In this document: in pieces, positions 1 through 11,130 of the stretch
Layout of the letters: every line of letters starts with the position of its first letter
Position numbering within the stretch: the first letter of the stretch is position 1
From: Sipunculus nudus
Lineage: Eukaryota > Annelida > Sipuncula > Golfingiida > Sipunculidae
NCBI GenBank assembly: GCA_026874595.1
Contig: CM049320.1
Span: 16,568,988-16,632,987, forward strand
Length of the DNA: 64,000 nucleotides
Direction: 5' to 3'
Made by a program: the position numbers and the translations under genes
Notes under the pieces: model-generated
Seen by the model: the letters and a program-made list of their open reading frames with translations, nothing else
Told to the model about the DNA's origin: nothing
Database searches by the model: none

Positions 1-591
1 ATCTTGAAGCAAAACGCTGCCTGTCTTGATAGTTTGGAACCAGTCAGGGTACAAGTATTATGAAAAATAAAATGAAGATCTTTCACAATTATCTTGGTAT
101 GCTGGCAGAGTTAGTTACCTCCCCCCGGGCTCTGGAGTCTGTGTTAGGCCTTCCTGAGATCAGCTTGGTGCGAGATTAACTGAACTAGAGCTTACAGGAG
201 AGACATCATGTGGATATAGGAGGAACTAAGTGTACCCAAAAATGAAGATTTGTTATACCTGATCTACATTTTTTTAAAAATTTCTTGATGTTTGTTATAT
301 CTACAGTCATTTCTACAGTTTCATTGATAATCGTTATATTTATAATTAGTGATTTTAAGTTAATTAGGCACCATATCATTGCATTGATGCCTAATTATGG
401 TAGAGCTCACAAACCAAATTATACAAATAGTTTAAAAATTGGAAAATAAACATTATCACATACCCTACTGTATACTCTTCCTTAAACAGAAGATCTCGTG
501 ATGGCGCGATAAATAAAACATTATATCGAAACATCAAATATTACACAAAATTTGTTCTAAACTCATATAATTTTATTCAATTATTTAACAG
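1..591 (+). other. Upstream intron of the GT7 gene (partial)
   Basis: AT-rich sequence with no convincing exon. A short open stretch near 122-178 does not resemble GT7 stem sequence. It is expected to be the 3' part of an intron, because the exon at 592 starts inside a codon. Confidence 0.6.
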
Positions 592-827
592 AGGGACGAC
601 GGAATGTCACAATAGATTCAGCGCCAGAATTCGGAGAAATGGAGCTCATGCATCCAGAACTGCTACCAGGAGGCGCTTGGCATCCATTAAACTGCAGAGC
701 TCGCCACCAGGTGGCGGTAATTGTTCCCTTCCGGGATCGCGCGCAGCATCTCCGTGTCTTCCTTTCCAATATGCACGCTGTTCTACAAAACCAGCAACTA
801 AACTACCGGATATTCGTCGTGGAACAG
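592..827 (+). CDS. B4GALT: GT7 exon a (start of catalytic domain)
   Basis: The acceptor is a T/A-rich tract ending ACAG at 588-591; the donor is CAG|GTATAC at 828. The exon begins with two bases of a split codon and ends in phase 0 at the Gln of FVVEQ. It encodes the conserved entry to the catalytic domain: an ELLPGGAWHPLNC segment followed by VAVIVPFRDR, the nucleotide-binding strand of GT7 enzymes. The first ATG in frame (639) is internal and not a start, because the frame upstream of it is also conserved (NVTIDSAPEFG). The previous exon must end with one codon base and is not visible in 1-591. Confidence 0.93.
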
Positions 828-3800
828 GTATACGTACATTCCTTCTTGCTTCGAAACAGTAACATCCATATTAAGACAAATTTAAAATAAAGCAAAATAA
901 AATACTAAGACGAAATATGTCCTCTTAATTCACTATATACAAAATATTTTTGAGTAGTTGAATGCTATTTCTTGACTGAGCTTCATTTGATTAAAATGCA
1001 TTGGTTAACAACATCATATATATGTTCGTCAGAAGGTATTATACCTGTTTATATATTTGTACATATATATATCTAGATATTCATTTATACATTAGCCCAG
1101 CTGCTCTTTATCATAACTTTATCAATTGTTATCTGGACGCATGCATTGTCATAAATTACCATATGTTAGACCTATACAAGTTTCATTTATATGATCATAG
1201 GAAGTGATATTACAAGTATTTCCGAATCACTTTTACATTTTCCCTCAGTCATCACCGAGGGTGTTCAACAAAGCCGCCATGATGAACATAGGTTTCCGGG
1301 AAGCTCAGCGTATCGCCGACTTCGACTGTTTTGTTTTCCATGACGTCGATATGATTCCGGAAGATGACAGGAATTTGTACGCATGCTCCTCACAGCCACG
1401 TCACGTGGGTTCCCATATCGACAAGTTCAAATACGAGTAAGTAGGAAATCTTATATCTGGCTAGGTGCAGAGAGAGAGAGAGAGAGAGAATGTAAAACGT
1501 ATTTCATTATCCCCGCCCCCCCCCCCCCCCCCCACCCCAATAGGTGCTTTTAGCTGAAAGGAGTTGGTTGATTACTTTAATTTTTGTCGCTTGCTTAAAA
1601 TCTATACTTATCCTGAAGTTTGGCTCCGTTGAATGATTAAAACCTAACAGTGGAACTCATCTTATTTCGTGGTGCACAATACAATTGGCTTGCTAGCTAG
1701 TGTCCAGAAACAGTTTTTGATGTCCCAGAAAGACTGCATAAACTGCTTTATACATCCCCCGATTGCTTTTTAAATTGAAGCGACGCCGGTTGGTTCTTAA
1801 CAGTAGTCCAAGCCATCAACATCATATTAAATCATATCTGAAAATAAAGTACAATACCCTTTTACAGCATGCTATCAAAATTGAAATGGAGAATATCAGC
1901 TGTATGCACTCCCTCCTTATAACGCTCGACAATAGAAAATTAATGTTTAATCTAAAACGGCTTGGGTATGCTTTTTCAATGGATGCGCCTGCAAAGATTT
2001 ATTAAAGATCTGTTTAACCTCTTAAGGAGAAACCGCTGTTTCGATGGTGAGCAATCAGCCATGGTACACGTTTAATGAAAATTAGAAATAATCGATTTTC
2101 TTGGCATGTTATTTGAGTGCGTGACCGGTATGGCTATATTTCCGAACCAGACTAAGGCAAATGAAGGCACGTTACTACCCGACCGTCTGCGTGCTTGTTT
2201 TAAATTGTTCCCTGATATCACGACAACAGAGATCAGCTTTCAATTTTTCCGGGGCACAAAAGATTAACGTAAGAACTTGGATTGTCTTAATGAATACTGG
2301 GCTATATTATCCGAGTGAATGGGTTAAAATCAATAGTGGAATTTATCAACGATAAGTCATCCTCATCGTCCTACAAATGTGAAATTTATCAGTTAAAATT
2401 GTTTCTTTGTATCTGATTTTTCAAGGAACGTATGATCAATATTAAATTATTTCATCCTGGACCGAATAAAAACTAAATCTCTACCGGTAATAACATTCGA
2501 TGCTCAGTGTGCCAAGTATACACAACGTATACATACCGCCGTGGTCAGCTCCGTCTTTCTTTCCCTCAGTTCGTTTTTATCTTAAAAGCGAACGTTAGGA
2601 ACCTCAACAAAAAATTCTGAGATCATTTTCAAAACAAAATAACAGGTGTCTGTTTTTTTTTTTTTTTCTTAAATTTGTTACAGTTTTTTAGCTCAGCTGA
2701 CTATAAGTCATCTGAGCTATAGTCGTGGTCCATTGTCCGTCGTCCGTCCGTCTGTCCGTCCGTCCGTCCGTCCGTCCGTAGATGTGGCACGTTTTGAAAC
2801 CGTAAGACCTAGGAATCCAAAATTCAGCATAATGTTAGATGTCCCCAAGATATCCTACCAAGCTGAAAACTGGGTCTTTTCGACTTTGTTCGTTTGAGAA
2901 ATTAAGGAAAAACCTCAATTTTTTATTAAAATCCTATTTTCACACTTCAGGACTGCCTAATATCAAAACCACTCATCTGTTTTTCCTCATATTTACCATA
3001 ATTATTCCTCTATATAGTTCCTATGTACATGCCAGAAATTGAGTCTGTAAAGTATAAATTCTTTAAGTTATGGGCCCAAACATAATGGACTTTGTAAAAA
3101 ATCAGGAAAAATAATAAATCACTTAACATGAAAAATTTGAAACTAGAGTCTATTTTCTCAAGTATATAACTATGTTTAATTAAGATTCAATTGTTTACCC
3201 AAAATTAGATCTGAATTTTGTAAAATTTTTAAGTTATTAGCATAAAAAAAAATCAGTACCTTAAATTTTGCCCAACTTCGACCATGGCACGTTTTTTTCC
3301 TGTAAGCGCCATTGATTTAATTTTCACAGCATGTAAACATAAATATTTAGTTTGTCTAAATCTGAAATTTGAAAATAAAAGCTTGAAAATTAAGCTAGTT
3401 ATTGTCACTTGCTTTGATTACAGATGCAGGGTCCCACTCCAGGTCACTGGAAGTCAGCTATGCCAGGGTTTCTGATTTGTGACAGTCACTGGGGGAGATC
3501 CCCTGCTGTGACATGTGTATAGTTATTCTCATATCACCACCCCAATCACACCCCCCCTCCGCAAACCCAACCCACCAAGTGTTATGCAGTAATTGTTATT
3601 GTTTTCACTGTATCTCCTTAATTGTAATGCTGTTTCCACTCCGATATGCAAAAACTTTCCTTGAAAAAATAATTCAAGGTGTAATCCAGAAGATGCAATG
3701 TTGTGTAATGTAGCATTTTTAAAGAAATCAATTTTCTTTTAAATGATTTTAACAAATATAAATGAACCCATCAGTATGCTTAAATTATTATAAAATATGA

Positions 3801-6800
3801 AGCACATTATGGATAAATAAAGACACAATTAAAAATTGTGAAATCTAAATCAAGTATTATTTTTAGATATTTATTGTTTTGCAGATTTAAAAGATATATT
3901 TTTGTGGTAAAAAATAAATAAACATTTGTATGCATGATGTGGTGTTATCCGACAAGATTGAGATATATGATGATGCAATTGAGAATTATGAATCAACTTT
4001 TATATTCAGATATATATGTTAAATTGGAAATGTATAGAAATATAAACTTAAATTAGATAATAATTGATGTGATAAAAAAATCAGGATTTAATACAAACAT
4101 TTGTTCATTATTTTCCTGCCTCAGCAGAATTTGAGATCAGGCTTTGTTTGCCCTGTTTTATGTTGTTAATTAGCTATATTTCAACTGTATACATTTCATT
4201 AAAAAAATACATATATATTTAATAATATATATTATACAAAAAAAAAGATTCAATTGAACAAATGTGTAAACTAGTGAAATGTCAACAGTTAATCGAAAAA
4301 CCAATTAATGATCATGGTAATAGTACAGATCATTTGTTCACAAACTGCTCACATGCTTTAGTTTCAACATTAGGAAACACATGGTCAGGTCACAAAATAT
4401 TTTTTGCAACAATTTCTTGCTCATCAATACAAACCAATCATATAAACCAACCATGGCCTTTATTACCTCTTCCTCTTACACTTTATCTCCATTAGATATT
4501 ATTTTAGATTTTTACCTTCAAGGTTAACGTCAGCTGAGCACAGTGACCCATAGGTCCCTTGTTTTATATGTTACTCTTAACTAACAAATACGGCACTATT
4601 TCTCAGTAAACTATGACAAACAATACCAGCTTCAGGCTTACGCCTCCTTTTGGATTTATTGACTCCATAAAAGTTGTCTCGGGGAGTATCAGTAATTTAC
4701 TTTCCTCCCTGCAGGTGGCGTACGTGGTTTGGATCAATGGATGCTAGTGTAGTTCTTACTCCTCGAAAATGTCCCCTATACCGGGAGCAGTGAGCAAAAT
4801 CTTGTTCCCTCAGAGCGTACTTGTCCCTGAGCCGAGTGACATCGTGTATGTCAACCAGAAAAAAAAACAGTTTACAAATGCATGTATTTTAGACCACGTG
4901 ATATATTATTCTCCGATCTAGGTTTATCTATACACAGTCCAAGCACTTTCGAACGATTACCGCCCCCCCCCCCCCCCCCCTGTAAAGAATCTCCCCCTTC
5001 CAAGAGCCCGTCCGTGCATCGTTCAAACTTTCATATCCGATGCGATGTTTCCTAGGAAAAATCTTAATTTACATATCAAAAGCATTTTGTTTTCGTTCCG
5101 TTACTCTGTAAGGTCATTATTGATTCATAACTTTTAAAGATATTTAAATGTTTGAATCAATATTTCTTTAAAAAATCATGCGGTCTCTCAAACAATGCTT
5201 AGCCTTATACAAATCCACTTGAATTAATTATATGGCAGAAAGTAAGTTTTCTGTTTTGCCCAGTTATATTTGCGATTGTTTATAATTATCTGTTACATAT
5301 AATCATGGTCTTAATTCAGTTTAGCCTACGATTATAGATATTTTAAAAAGAGAAAGACTCGGTCGGGGTACTTAGTCAATTGAACATTATATATGTCCTT
5401 TAAGTTCTATGCCCTTTGATTCCTATATAGATACACGACCTATCAAAATTGAATAAACTAATATTTCCCTGGGAAACTACTCAGAAAATTACTCGAGTAA
5501 TTAGGAAACTAACTAACTCATTAGTTAGTTCCCCATGGAATATCATGGGTGCTGCCTGTTTTGAATTCCATGGCCCATTACTTAATGACCCACAGGTTGC
5601 ACTCATAACTGCCTGTAATTGGCTGGTTATGAAAACAACTGAAAAACACTCCATGGAAGTTTGAGCTGAAATCAGGGACACACGGGTTGTAAACTTTTAT
5701 AAGGGCCCAAAGCAGACCTTCATCACAGCAATTAACTTCTTTAAATGTACAAAGCCTTGCTCTTAATGATGTACTTTTTTTCTACATCAATCCTACTCAA
5801 AGGTAATTTGTAATGGCGATGCCATGCCAATACTTTAATTCGTTTTATTCAGCATGAACTTACCAGTAAGTGCATATTTATAGCAGAAATTAATGACGAT
5901 CATAGGAGCTTACCAATAGTTAGTAATATGAAAATGGACAAAGTTTCCCCATTTTTTATTATCACAATAATATCAAATTTTGAGCTTGCCAGCGCCAGTA
6001 CAGATATGTTCTTATGCATCTAAACATGTATTCTGTTTATAAAATAATCAAATACTGAATTCATATATGTTACTTGGATGACCTGGATCCTGTTCTGCAA
6101 ATCCGGATACCCTTTCAATCAAGCTTATCAAGCTATAAAGTACAATGCAAACCCATTGTGAAAGCGCTCGTAAACGCATTGAATGTATGCATTTGATTTA
6201 TACAAATCTTTGCACATTTGTTATTCATAGTAGTTCACACTTTAGGGTTTTTGTTCCTATCATAAATAAAACATAAAGAAGTGTATGAATTGTAAAGAAG
6301 TGTAACTTGTAATTATTACAATAGGTATTGTGTTATTTATGCTTATTACAGTATTGTATCAAATCTTTCGTATTTATATAATGTATATAAGGCTACGCCC
6401 TGTTTTCCGATCCTAATTGATTTATATATTATAATTTATTTAATAATTTGTTTACACCAAAGCATACTCTAGAGGCCTTTTGTCAGATAATTAAATCTTT
6501 AGATAGGTGTTTAAAATAATTTGGTGAGAGAACAGACCCCTGACTGTCGCGACTTTTATTTATTTTATTTATATAAATAGTAAAAAAAAAAGAATGACCG
6601 CTATATAGATGCCTGACATTTTTAGAGAAACCTCTCACCGAATAACGTGTTCACGCTTTTGGTGTCGTTAAGGAAAAATCACCAGTTTTTAGTCTTTAAA
6701 TTCGATATTATGGCTCTGATGTAATTAAATGTAAAGAATATCAGAATTTGTCTGAAGTATGGAATTAGCCTGAATAGCATACCGATGCCACTTCAGCAAA

Positions 6801-8491
6801 GTATATATCCTGTATATTAAAAAAAATATTTGTGTAAGGCCAAAAAATAAGGTCTGGTTCTCAGGCACTTTTTTCAGAAATCAAGCGGGCGGGCGATTTT
6901 TAATTTTTTTTACTTTTTAATGTTTTTGTATGTTTCGATAAAAATGTTAAGTGATAAGGGAAAAACATGAAAATAACACAGATGTATTTTGCTAAAAATG
7001 TCAAAACAGTGCCTAACAAAGGAAAATTAATCAAAATTGTATGATTTTATCCTCTTGAAATAATAGTCCGAGCGGCTGGAGCTCAACATTGGTAAGGTTC
7101 TTTTGAAAATCAAAATAAAATTATTTGATGCGGGGGTTTAAAATTTACGCGGGCGGTGCCTGAGAACCATAATTTGGGGGGGGGGGGGCTAACTCCGACG
7201 AACTAAAGGACTCCTATCTGTTGTTTGATTAAACGTTGGTTCGAGGTCTAGATTAAAAACCATCAATGTTCTTTCGCAAATTGGTGAATTAACAGGTCAG
7301 TCTTAATTTCCCTTGTCACAGTAATGTATTGTTGGCTTTGGTTCATCATTAAGTATTAGTACCGTTTAATTGACTTGCCAACCCGACGATCATGAGTGAG
7401 CCAGTACGTTGTTCAGTTGCTCATTGGTTAACTGCTCCAGTATGGTTTTTAATTGGTATCTGGGTATGTGACCTGGGCTTTCAGCTTAACCATGGCATGT
7501 TTGATACATCAGCGGTTTATTGAATTTTATAAATCCAATCAATGTCATATGTCCCCGACTGTATTCACTATACTGCATAACCCTGAGGTCTACCTAGCAG
7601 CCCGGAAGAATGGGAATGCGGACCTAATATGTTGAATGTTTTTCTTTTTCAGAGTGCCGTATCCCGGTATATTTGGAGGGGCCACCGCTTTCACTGCCGA
7701 ACAATTTACACTAGCCAACGGTTACGCCACAAAATTCTACGGCTGGGGAGGAGAGGATGACGATATGTATAACAGGTAAACACACAATCCTACACACTCA
7801 CACACACAGTTCACAAAATTTCTCTAGGGAGCGGAGGGCGATGGTACATATAACAATATGTATCAAATGGCATACACCAATCGAGAGCACGACTAGACGT
7901 CCAAACAATCGCACTTTCAAATAATACACTCACAAAAGGAAACACAACATATCAAATGCAATCCTGTTTCAAACCGTTTTGAATGCGAATTGAGCGTTTT
8001 CAAATCATTTTGGCCAAAGCGTTTTGGATCAAGCTCAGGAAGTGGGTTCAACCCGTTTTTAATGTGAATCGTTTTATCCGTGTGAACGCTCAAGAACGGT
8101 TTGGATCTAGTTTTTAAGCAGCGACTGGGTTACAGCGCAAGCGCGAATGCTTGTGTCATTGTTCCACAAATAAAGGTACACTCATGCATTGGTGCCCATG
8201 AGAACGCATAGGGGCGGATCCAGGATTTAGAAAAAGGGGGGGGGGGGGGTCCAAGGCAGGAGGATTAATGAAAACTCTAAAAAAACATTTTTGTCTGAAA
8301 CCGTTAAAAAAAGGTTGTTTCGGATGCAAAAGGGGGTTCCAGAACCACCTTGACCCTCCCCTAGATCCGCTTCTGACGCACAACACTGATTCAAACCGAT
8401 TTGGCCAAACAACACTGCCCAAAACTTTTTGAAAACGCTTTGTGTGAGAACGGGGTAAAATTATTCGCTGAAGACATCGGTATGTATACAA

Positions 8492-8557
<66 letters not shown>

Positions 8558-10213
8558 GGGGGGGGGGATGCGCACGCACGATCAAGGAATTATATGAATA
8601 GATATTTTTATCTAAATTTAAATGTAATTTTGTTGATTTTACAGACAGTTATGATTTCTAATGTTAGGCACTCTCCATGGCTCAAATGGAGGCGCTCGCA
8701 AATCTGTACCTCAGAAACAAACAGAATAAAAATGATCCGTCTTGCTTGACTTTTAAAAGGTTCATTTTCCCTGCGTCTGTTCGTCAGCTCGAGTTCCTGC
8801 CGGAAATTCCATCAACAATACTGAGGACAAAGAAAGAGAACAAACCAGCACTTGAGATCACTTAATATGTCCATCAGTTTTGTTTCAAGGTATTTTAATT
8901 TTTTGTAGGGTTGTATCGTCGGGTCAACATGTCGTCAGATATCCAGAGTCCGTCGCCAGATTCAGGATGATAAAACACAAGGCGGACAAAGGCAACCCAT
9001 ACAACCGATTCAGGTAAGTTCACGTGCTTTTTGGTATTTAGCCGAATTAATGAGAAAAATAAACAGATAAACACGTGATTGTTGGAAGTATCATTTTCCA
9101 TTACTGATCATATAATTTCTTCCTTGTTCTATAATTTACCGGGTTTCATACATACGAGCATGAGAGGCTCCTGTATCTTTGATGTAGTCCAGAAAAGTTC
9201 ACAGTTTAAGTTTGGCAATCATGTATATTTAGTATTTGATTATATTGCAAGGCCATTCACTCTTAGCTTTTCAAATGCATATATAAAAAAATATAGAAAT
9301 AAGCATATTTTGTATATACTGAAATTCCATCTGAGCGCCGTGACCCATGGGTCCCTTGTTTAATACAAGATGTGTAAGATTAATTTTTTATTAACAAAAT
9401 CAGCAAAAGTTTTTCTGTTGTTAGATAGTCATGTGACTAACAATTTTTAGTAATTTGGTTATACAGTCCAGAACCTGAGATCGTTTTACGGGATGTGATT
9501 GGTTTCCGAAAACCAAATCTTCATTTTCATTGGCTGTTTCGAATTTGTCTATATCTCAACCAACTGTTTCTCCTGATCCTTCTCTTATTTTTAACCTATT
9601 ATAAATCGCCCAAATTATAAAGGATTGATAAATTTTACACCAGCAGCTTCAGAATAATCATAACTTTTTTGAACTGTCTGTAACTGTCTCCCTTTTTTTC
9701 ATTTGCTTGATTAATGCGTTATATTTTTTTCTGTTACCAAAATTTGACTATATCCGTGTCGTTTATATTACTTAATGGATTAGTAAAACCACTTAGAATT
9801 TTGAATGTAATATCAACTTGACACTCTCGGTATAGTTTCTGTTGTAAATGGTGGTATGTTAGCTTCAGCATGCTTGATTAAGCCGATGTATTTTATGAAA
9901 TATATAAATTATAAAGTTTTTCTTTTTTCATGACTGTTGTTTCAAATTTTGTTCTTTCAGTTATCTTGGATGGAGAAGAATTCCTCGAGTTTATCGAAGA
10001 GATGGACTTTCCTCCCTTCAATACAAAACACGTTTTCTTGAATATAGGCCGCTTTATACATGGATATACGCGGAAATCCCAGACGCGCGTCAAAACCCAA
10101 TCAATATTATGGACTGGCATGTTAATTCCTGCTCAAAGCTCCATCCGCCAAGGACTTTAAGCGCTCACGTTGTGGTACTGGTGCTGGTGATATTGTTTAT
10201 GCAGATTTCATGA
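592..10213 (+). CDS. B4GALT: Glycosyltransferase family 7 enzyme (beta-1,4-GalNAc/galactosyltransferase-like), 3' part of gene
   Basis: Five exons joined as 592-827, 1249-1436, 7653-7775, 8909-9013 and 9961-10213 give 300 residues and a TGA stop; all junctions are GT/AG and keep frame. The family transfers Gal or GalNAc from the UDP-sugar to terminal GlcNAc in the Golgi lumen. Visible motifs (residue 1 = Gly at 594): VAVIVPFRDR near 45, FVVEQ ending at 78, FNKAAMMNIG at 84-93, metal-binding DVD at 110-112, IFGG at 147-150, GWGGEDDD at 171-178, RMIKH at 201-205, DGLSSLQY at 231-238. All are colinear with bovine B4GALT1 at a constant offset of 142 (from memory): D254, W314, E317, D318, M344, H347, C247 and C266 are all kept. 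Ile147 replaces Tyr289, as in invertebrate GalNAc-transferases. N-terminal anchor exons are outside the window. Family call very sure; donor specificity inferred. Confidence 0.95.
1249..1436 (+). CDS. B4GALT: GT7 exon b (DVD metal-binding motif)
   Basis: The acceptor tract TTTTCCCTCAG ends at 1248; the donor is GA|GTAAGT at 1437. Without splicing, the frame would hit TAA at 1438, so the donor sits exactly at the open-frame limit. It encodes FNKAAMMNIGFREA, the DCFVFHDVDMIPEDDR block with the DVD Mn-binding motif, and the second conserved cysteine in YACSSQPRH. The two cysteines here match the C247-C266 disulfide of bovine B4GALT1. Starts in phase 0 and ends after two codon bases. Confidence 0.94.
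2688..4565 (+). mobile_element. Helentron-like (HINE/pearl-type) non-autonomous element, copy 1
   Basis: The start carries a hairpin, AGCTCAGcTGAC-TATAA-GTCAtCTGAGCT (2690-2718), followed by a GTCC-rich tract (about 2740-2780). The end is GTCAGCTGAGCACAGTGACC followed by CATAGGTCCCTTGTTT near 4530-4565. GCTCAGCTGAC at the start is the exact reverse complement of GTCAGCTGAGC near the end. The interior has no coding capacity and differs from the copy at 44310, which shares only the termini. Assignment to the Helentron class is inferred from termini and insertion-site structure. Confidence 0.6.
6835..7191. mobile_element. MITE with long inverted repeats flanked by TA, copy A
   Basis: About 355 bp beginning AGGCCAAAAAATAAGG with subterminal TGGTTCTCAGGCAC, and ending GTGCCTGAGAACCATAAT. 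It is closely similar along its length to 16909-17255. The outer right repeat is replaced by a G homopolymer in this copy. TA flanks on both copies suggest a Tc1/mariner-type TA target, though no transposase is present. Confidence 0.7.
7653..7775 (+). CDS. B4GALT: GT7 exon c (sugar-donor and GWGGEDDD motifs)
   Basis: The acceptor tract TTTTTCTTTTTCAG ends at 7652; the donor is AACAG|GTAAAC at 7776. The exon completes the split Glu codon and encodes VPYPGIFGGATAFTAEQF and FYGWGGEDDDMYNR. GWGGEDDD holds the catalytic acid residues and the acceptor-binding Trp of the family. The residue before FGG is Ile; in vertebrate beta-4-galactosyltransferases it is Tyr, and this position controls Gal versus GalNAc donor use. 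Confidence 0.95.
8209..8375. mobile_element. hAT-like MITE (GGGGCGGATCC family) with 5-bp target duplication
   Basis: A 167-bp element beginning TAGGGGCGGATCCAGGATTT and ending AGATCCGCTTCTG, flanked by ACGCA on both sides (8204-8208 and 8376-8380). The interior contains a G run and no coding sequence. It sits in intron 3 of the GT7 gene. The CAGGG-type termini fit hAT-derived MITEs; a 5-bp duplication is less usual than 8 bp. Confidence 0.75.
8495..8567. repeat. (GA)n microsatellite followed by G run
   Basis: About 30 uninterrupted GA dinucleotides followed by a G homopolymer. Long open frames read on the minus strand here (Ser-Leu repeats) are products of this microsatellite. Confidence 0.97.
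8909..9013 (+). CDS. B4GALT: GT7 exon d (RMIKH metal-binding segment)
   Basis: The acceptor is TTTTTGTAG ending at 8908; the donor is TTCAG|GTAAGT at 9014. It encodes ISRP-type sequence diverged to VVRYPESVARF, then RMIKHKADKGNPYNRF. Met202 and His205 correspond to bovine Met344 and His347, the two other metal ligands, so the metal site is intact. Keeping Met at this place fits the Mn-preferring class. Confidence 0.93.
9337..9362 (+). mobile_element. 3' terminus of a Helentron-like element (fragment)
   Basis: The motif GTGACCCATGGGTCCCTTGT is the same terminal palindrome plus CTTGTTT seen at the ends of the elements at 2688 and 44310. No matching 5' hairpin is found upstream in the intron, so the copy is 5'-truncated or its interior has diverged. 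Confidence 0.5.
9961..10213 (+). CDS. B4GALT: GT7 terminal exon e with hydrophobic C-terminal tail
   Basis: The acceptor tract TTTTGTTCTTTCAG ends at 9960. The first base completes a Ser codon; the frame then runs 83 residues to TGA at 10211. It encodes RRDGLSSLQYKTRFLEY and PLYTWIYAEIP, the usual end of GT7 domains. About 40 residues follow beyond where bovine B4GALT1 stops, ending in the hydrophobic run VVVLVLVILFM just before the stop. An overlapping 76-codon frame starting at 9930 is a different reading frame and is not coding. Confidence 0.92.
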
Positions 10214-10286
10214 TATTTACTTTAAAATTATGAATTAATTATTCAATATTATTCCCGGAGTTACCAACGTCATTAATGTGTTATTT

Positions 10287-10312
10287 ATTAAATATTCACT
10301 TTGAATATTAAA
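10287..10312 (+). terminator. Probable polyadenylation signals of the GT7 gene
   Basis: Two ATTAAA hexamers (10287-10292 and 10307-10312) lie 74-100 bases after the stop codon in T/A-rich DNA. No AATAAA is nearer. ATTAAA is the commonest variant poly(A) signal, but in such AT-rich sequence it can occur by chance. Confidence 0.4.
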
Positions 10313-10313
10313 A

Positions 10314-10884
10314 ATTTCAAATCATCAAAATATATTTGTTATTGTGTGTTTTGTGTATTATTTATTTTCATATATATATAATATATACATATATATGTTT
10401 GTGCTAATTTGTGTGTGTGTTTCTTTTGGATATAATTCAATTGTTAGTATGTCAGATTTTAAATGGTAAGATACAAAATAAGGTAAGATAAAAATATAAT
10501 TTTCGAAAAGATAATGATATATGTTTTAGAATCCTTGGACAGAAAATGTGAAAATCTTGTATAAGTGAATTTATTAAAAGGTATGTCTAAAATGTAACAT
10601 TTAGTTTTGACCAGAGAATATATGAAAATTTGTAAATGTATAACTTTCATTAACTCAAGTAATGCTTTTAACCAAAACGGCTACGTTTGTGTTTACGTGT
10701 GATAAAAATAACCATGTTTCAATATTTAGATTGTGGTAATCAACTAAAGTGCTATATGTCGCTCACAAATAAGAGTGAATGTAAAAAAAAAATATAAAAA
10801 TAATACCTGTCCGACAAAGAGGGCTAAACTATCATAAAATAATCACACATCCTCGCAATTATCAAAATTGTCAAATTTTGCTGG
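10314..10884. other. Gene-free AT-rich stretch after the GT7 gene
   Basis: It contains short TA/TG-rich tracts (10370-10420). No exon, RNA gene or known repeat was seen. Confidence 0.5.
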
Positions 10885-11130
10885 TATCAACCAGGGCCAG
10901 CGCTCTGCAGGGCTTAATGGGGAGCCATGTATCACTCACCAACGAGTGTGTCTTTAGGGGGTTCCTCGATGTTATGACCCAGCAATGCAGATGATTGCAC
11001 ACGTAGGGACCCGCAGGCGCGGTAGACACGGGTCTGGGTGACACCGGGTTACAAAAATAATATGATAGTAAGCTAGTGGGACTGTGCAGATGTACATATT
11101 TACATCAAGAGCTAAGCTAAAGTTATCCAC
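10885..11130 (+). repeat. SINE body fragment (family with full copy at 40657)
   Basis: It shares an ordered set of blocks with the 40657-41060 element: GCGCTCTGCAGGGCTTAATG, CACTCAC..GTGTG, GGGTTCCTCG..TATGA, GGACCCGCAGGCGCGGTAG, and GCAGATGTACATAT near the end. The tRNA-like head is absent. Divergent and probably old. Confidence 0.6.

Larger units (their letters stand above)
1437..7652 (+). other. 6.2-kb intron of the GT7 gene loaded with repeats
   Basis: Between exons b and c. It holds (GA)n plus a long C run (about 1469-1538), a complete Helentron-like element (2688-4565), a C run near 4962-4980, a TA-flanked MITE (6835-7191) and a G run near 7176-7188. The remainder, about 1540-2687 and 4566-6834, shows no exon or recognisable element. 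Confidence 0.7.

Noticed and set aside
639-890. ATG at 639 as the start of an intact small gene
   Set aside because: The GT7-conserved frame extends upstream to the acceptor at 591 and the reading past 827 is intron; the Met is internal.
8156-8575. 139-codon minus-strand frame with long Ser-Leu repeat
   Set aside because: It reads through the (GA)n microsatellite and the MITE at 8209-8375; no independent coding evidence.
9930-10160. 76-codon frame over the GT7 last exon
   Set aside because: Shadow frame; the conserved DGLSSLQY and PLYTW motifs are in another frame of the same DNA.
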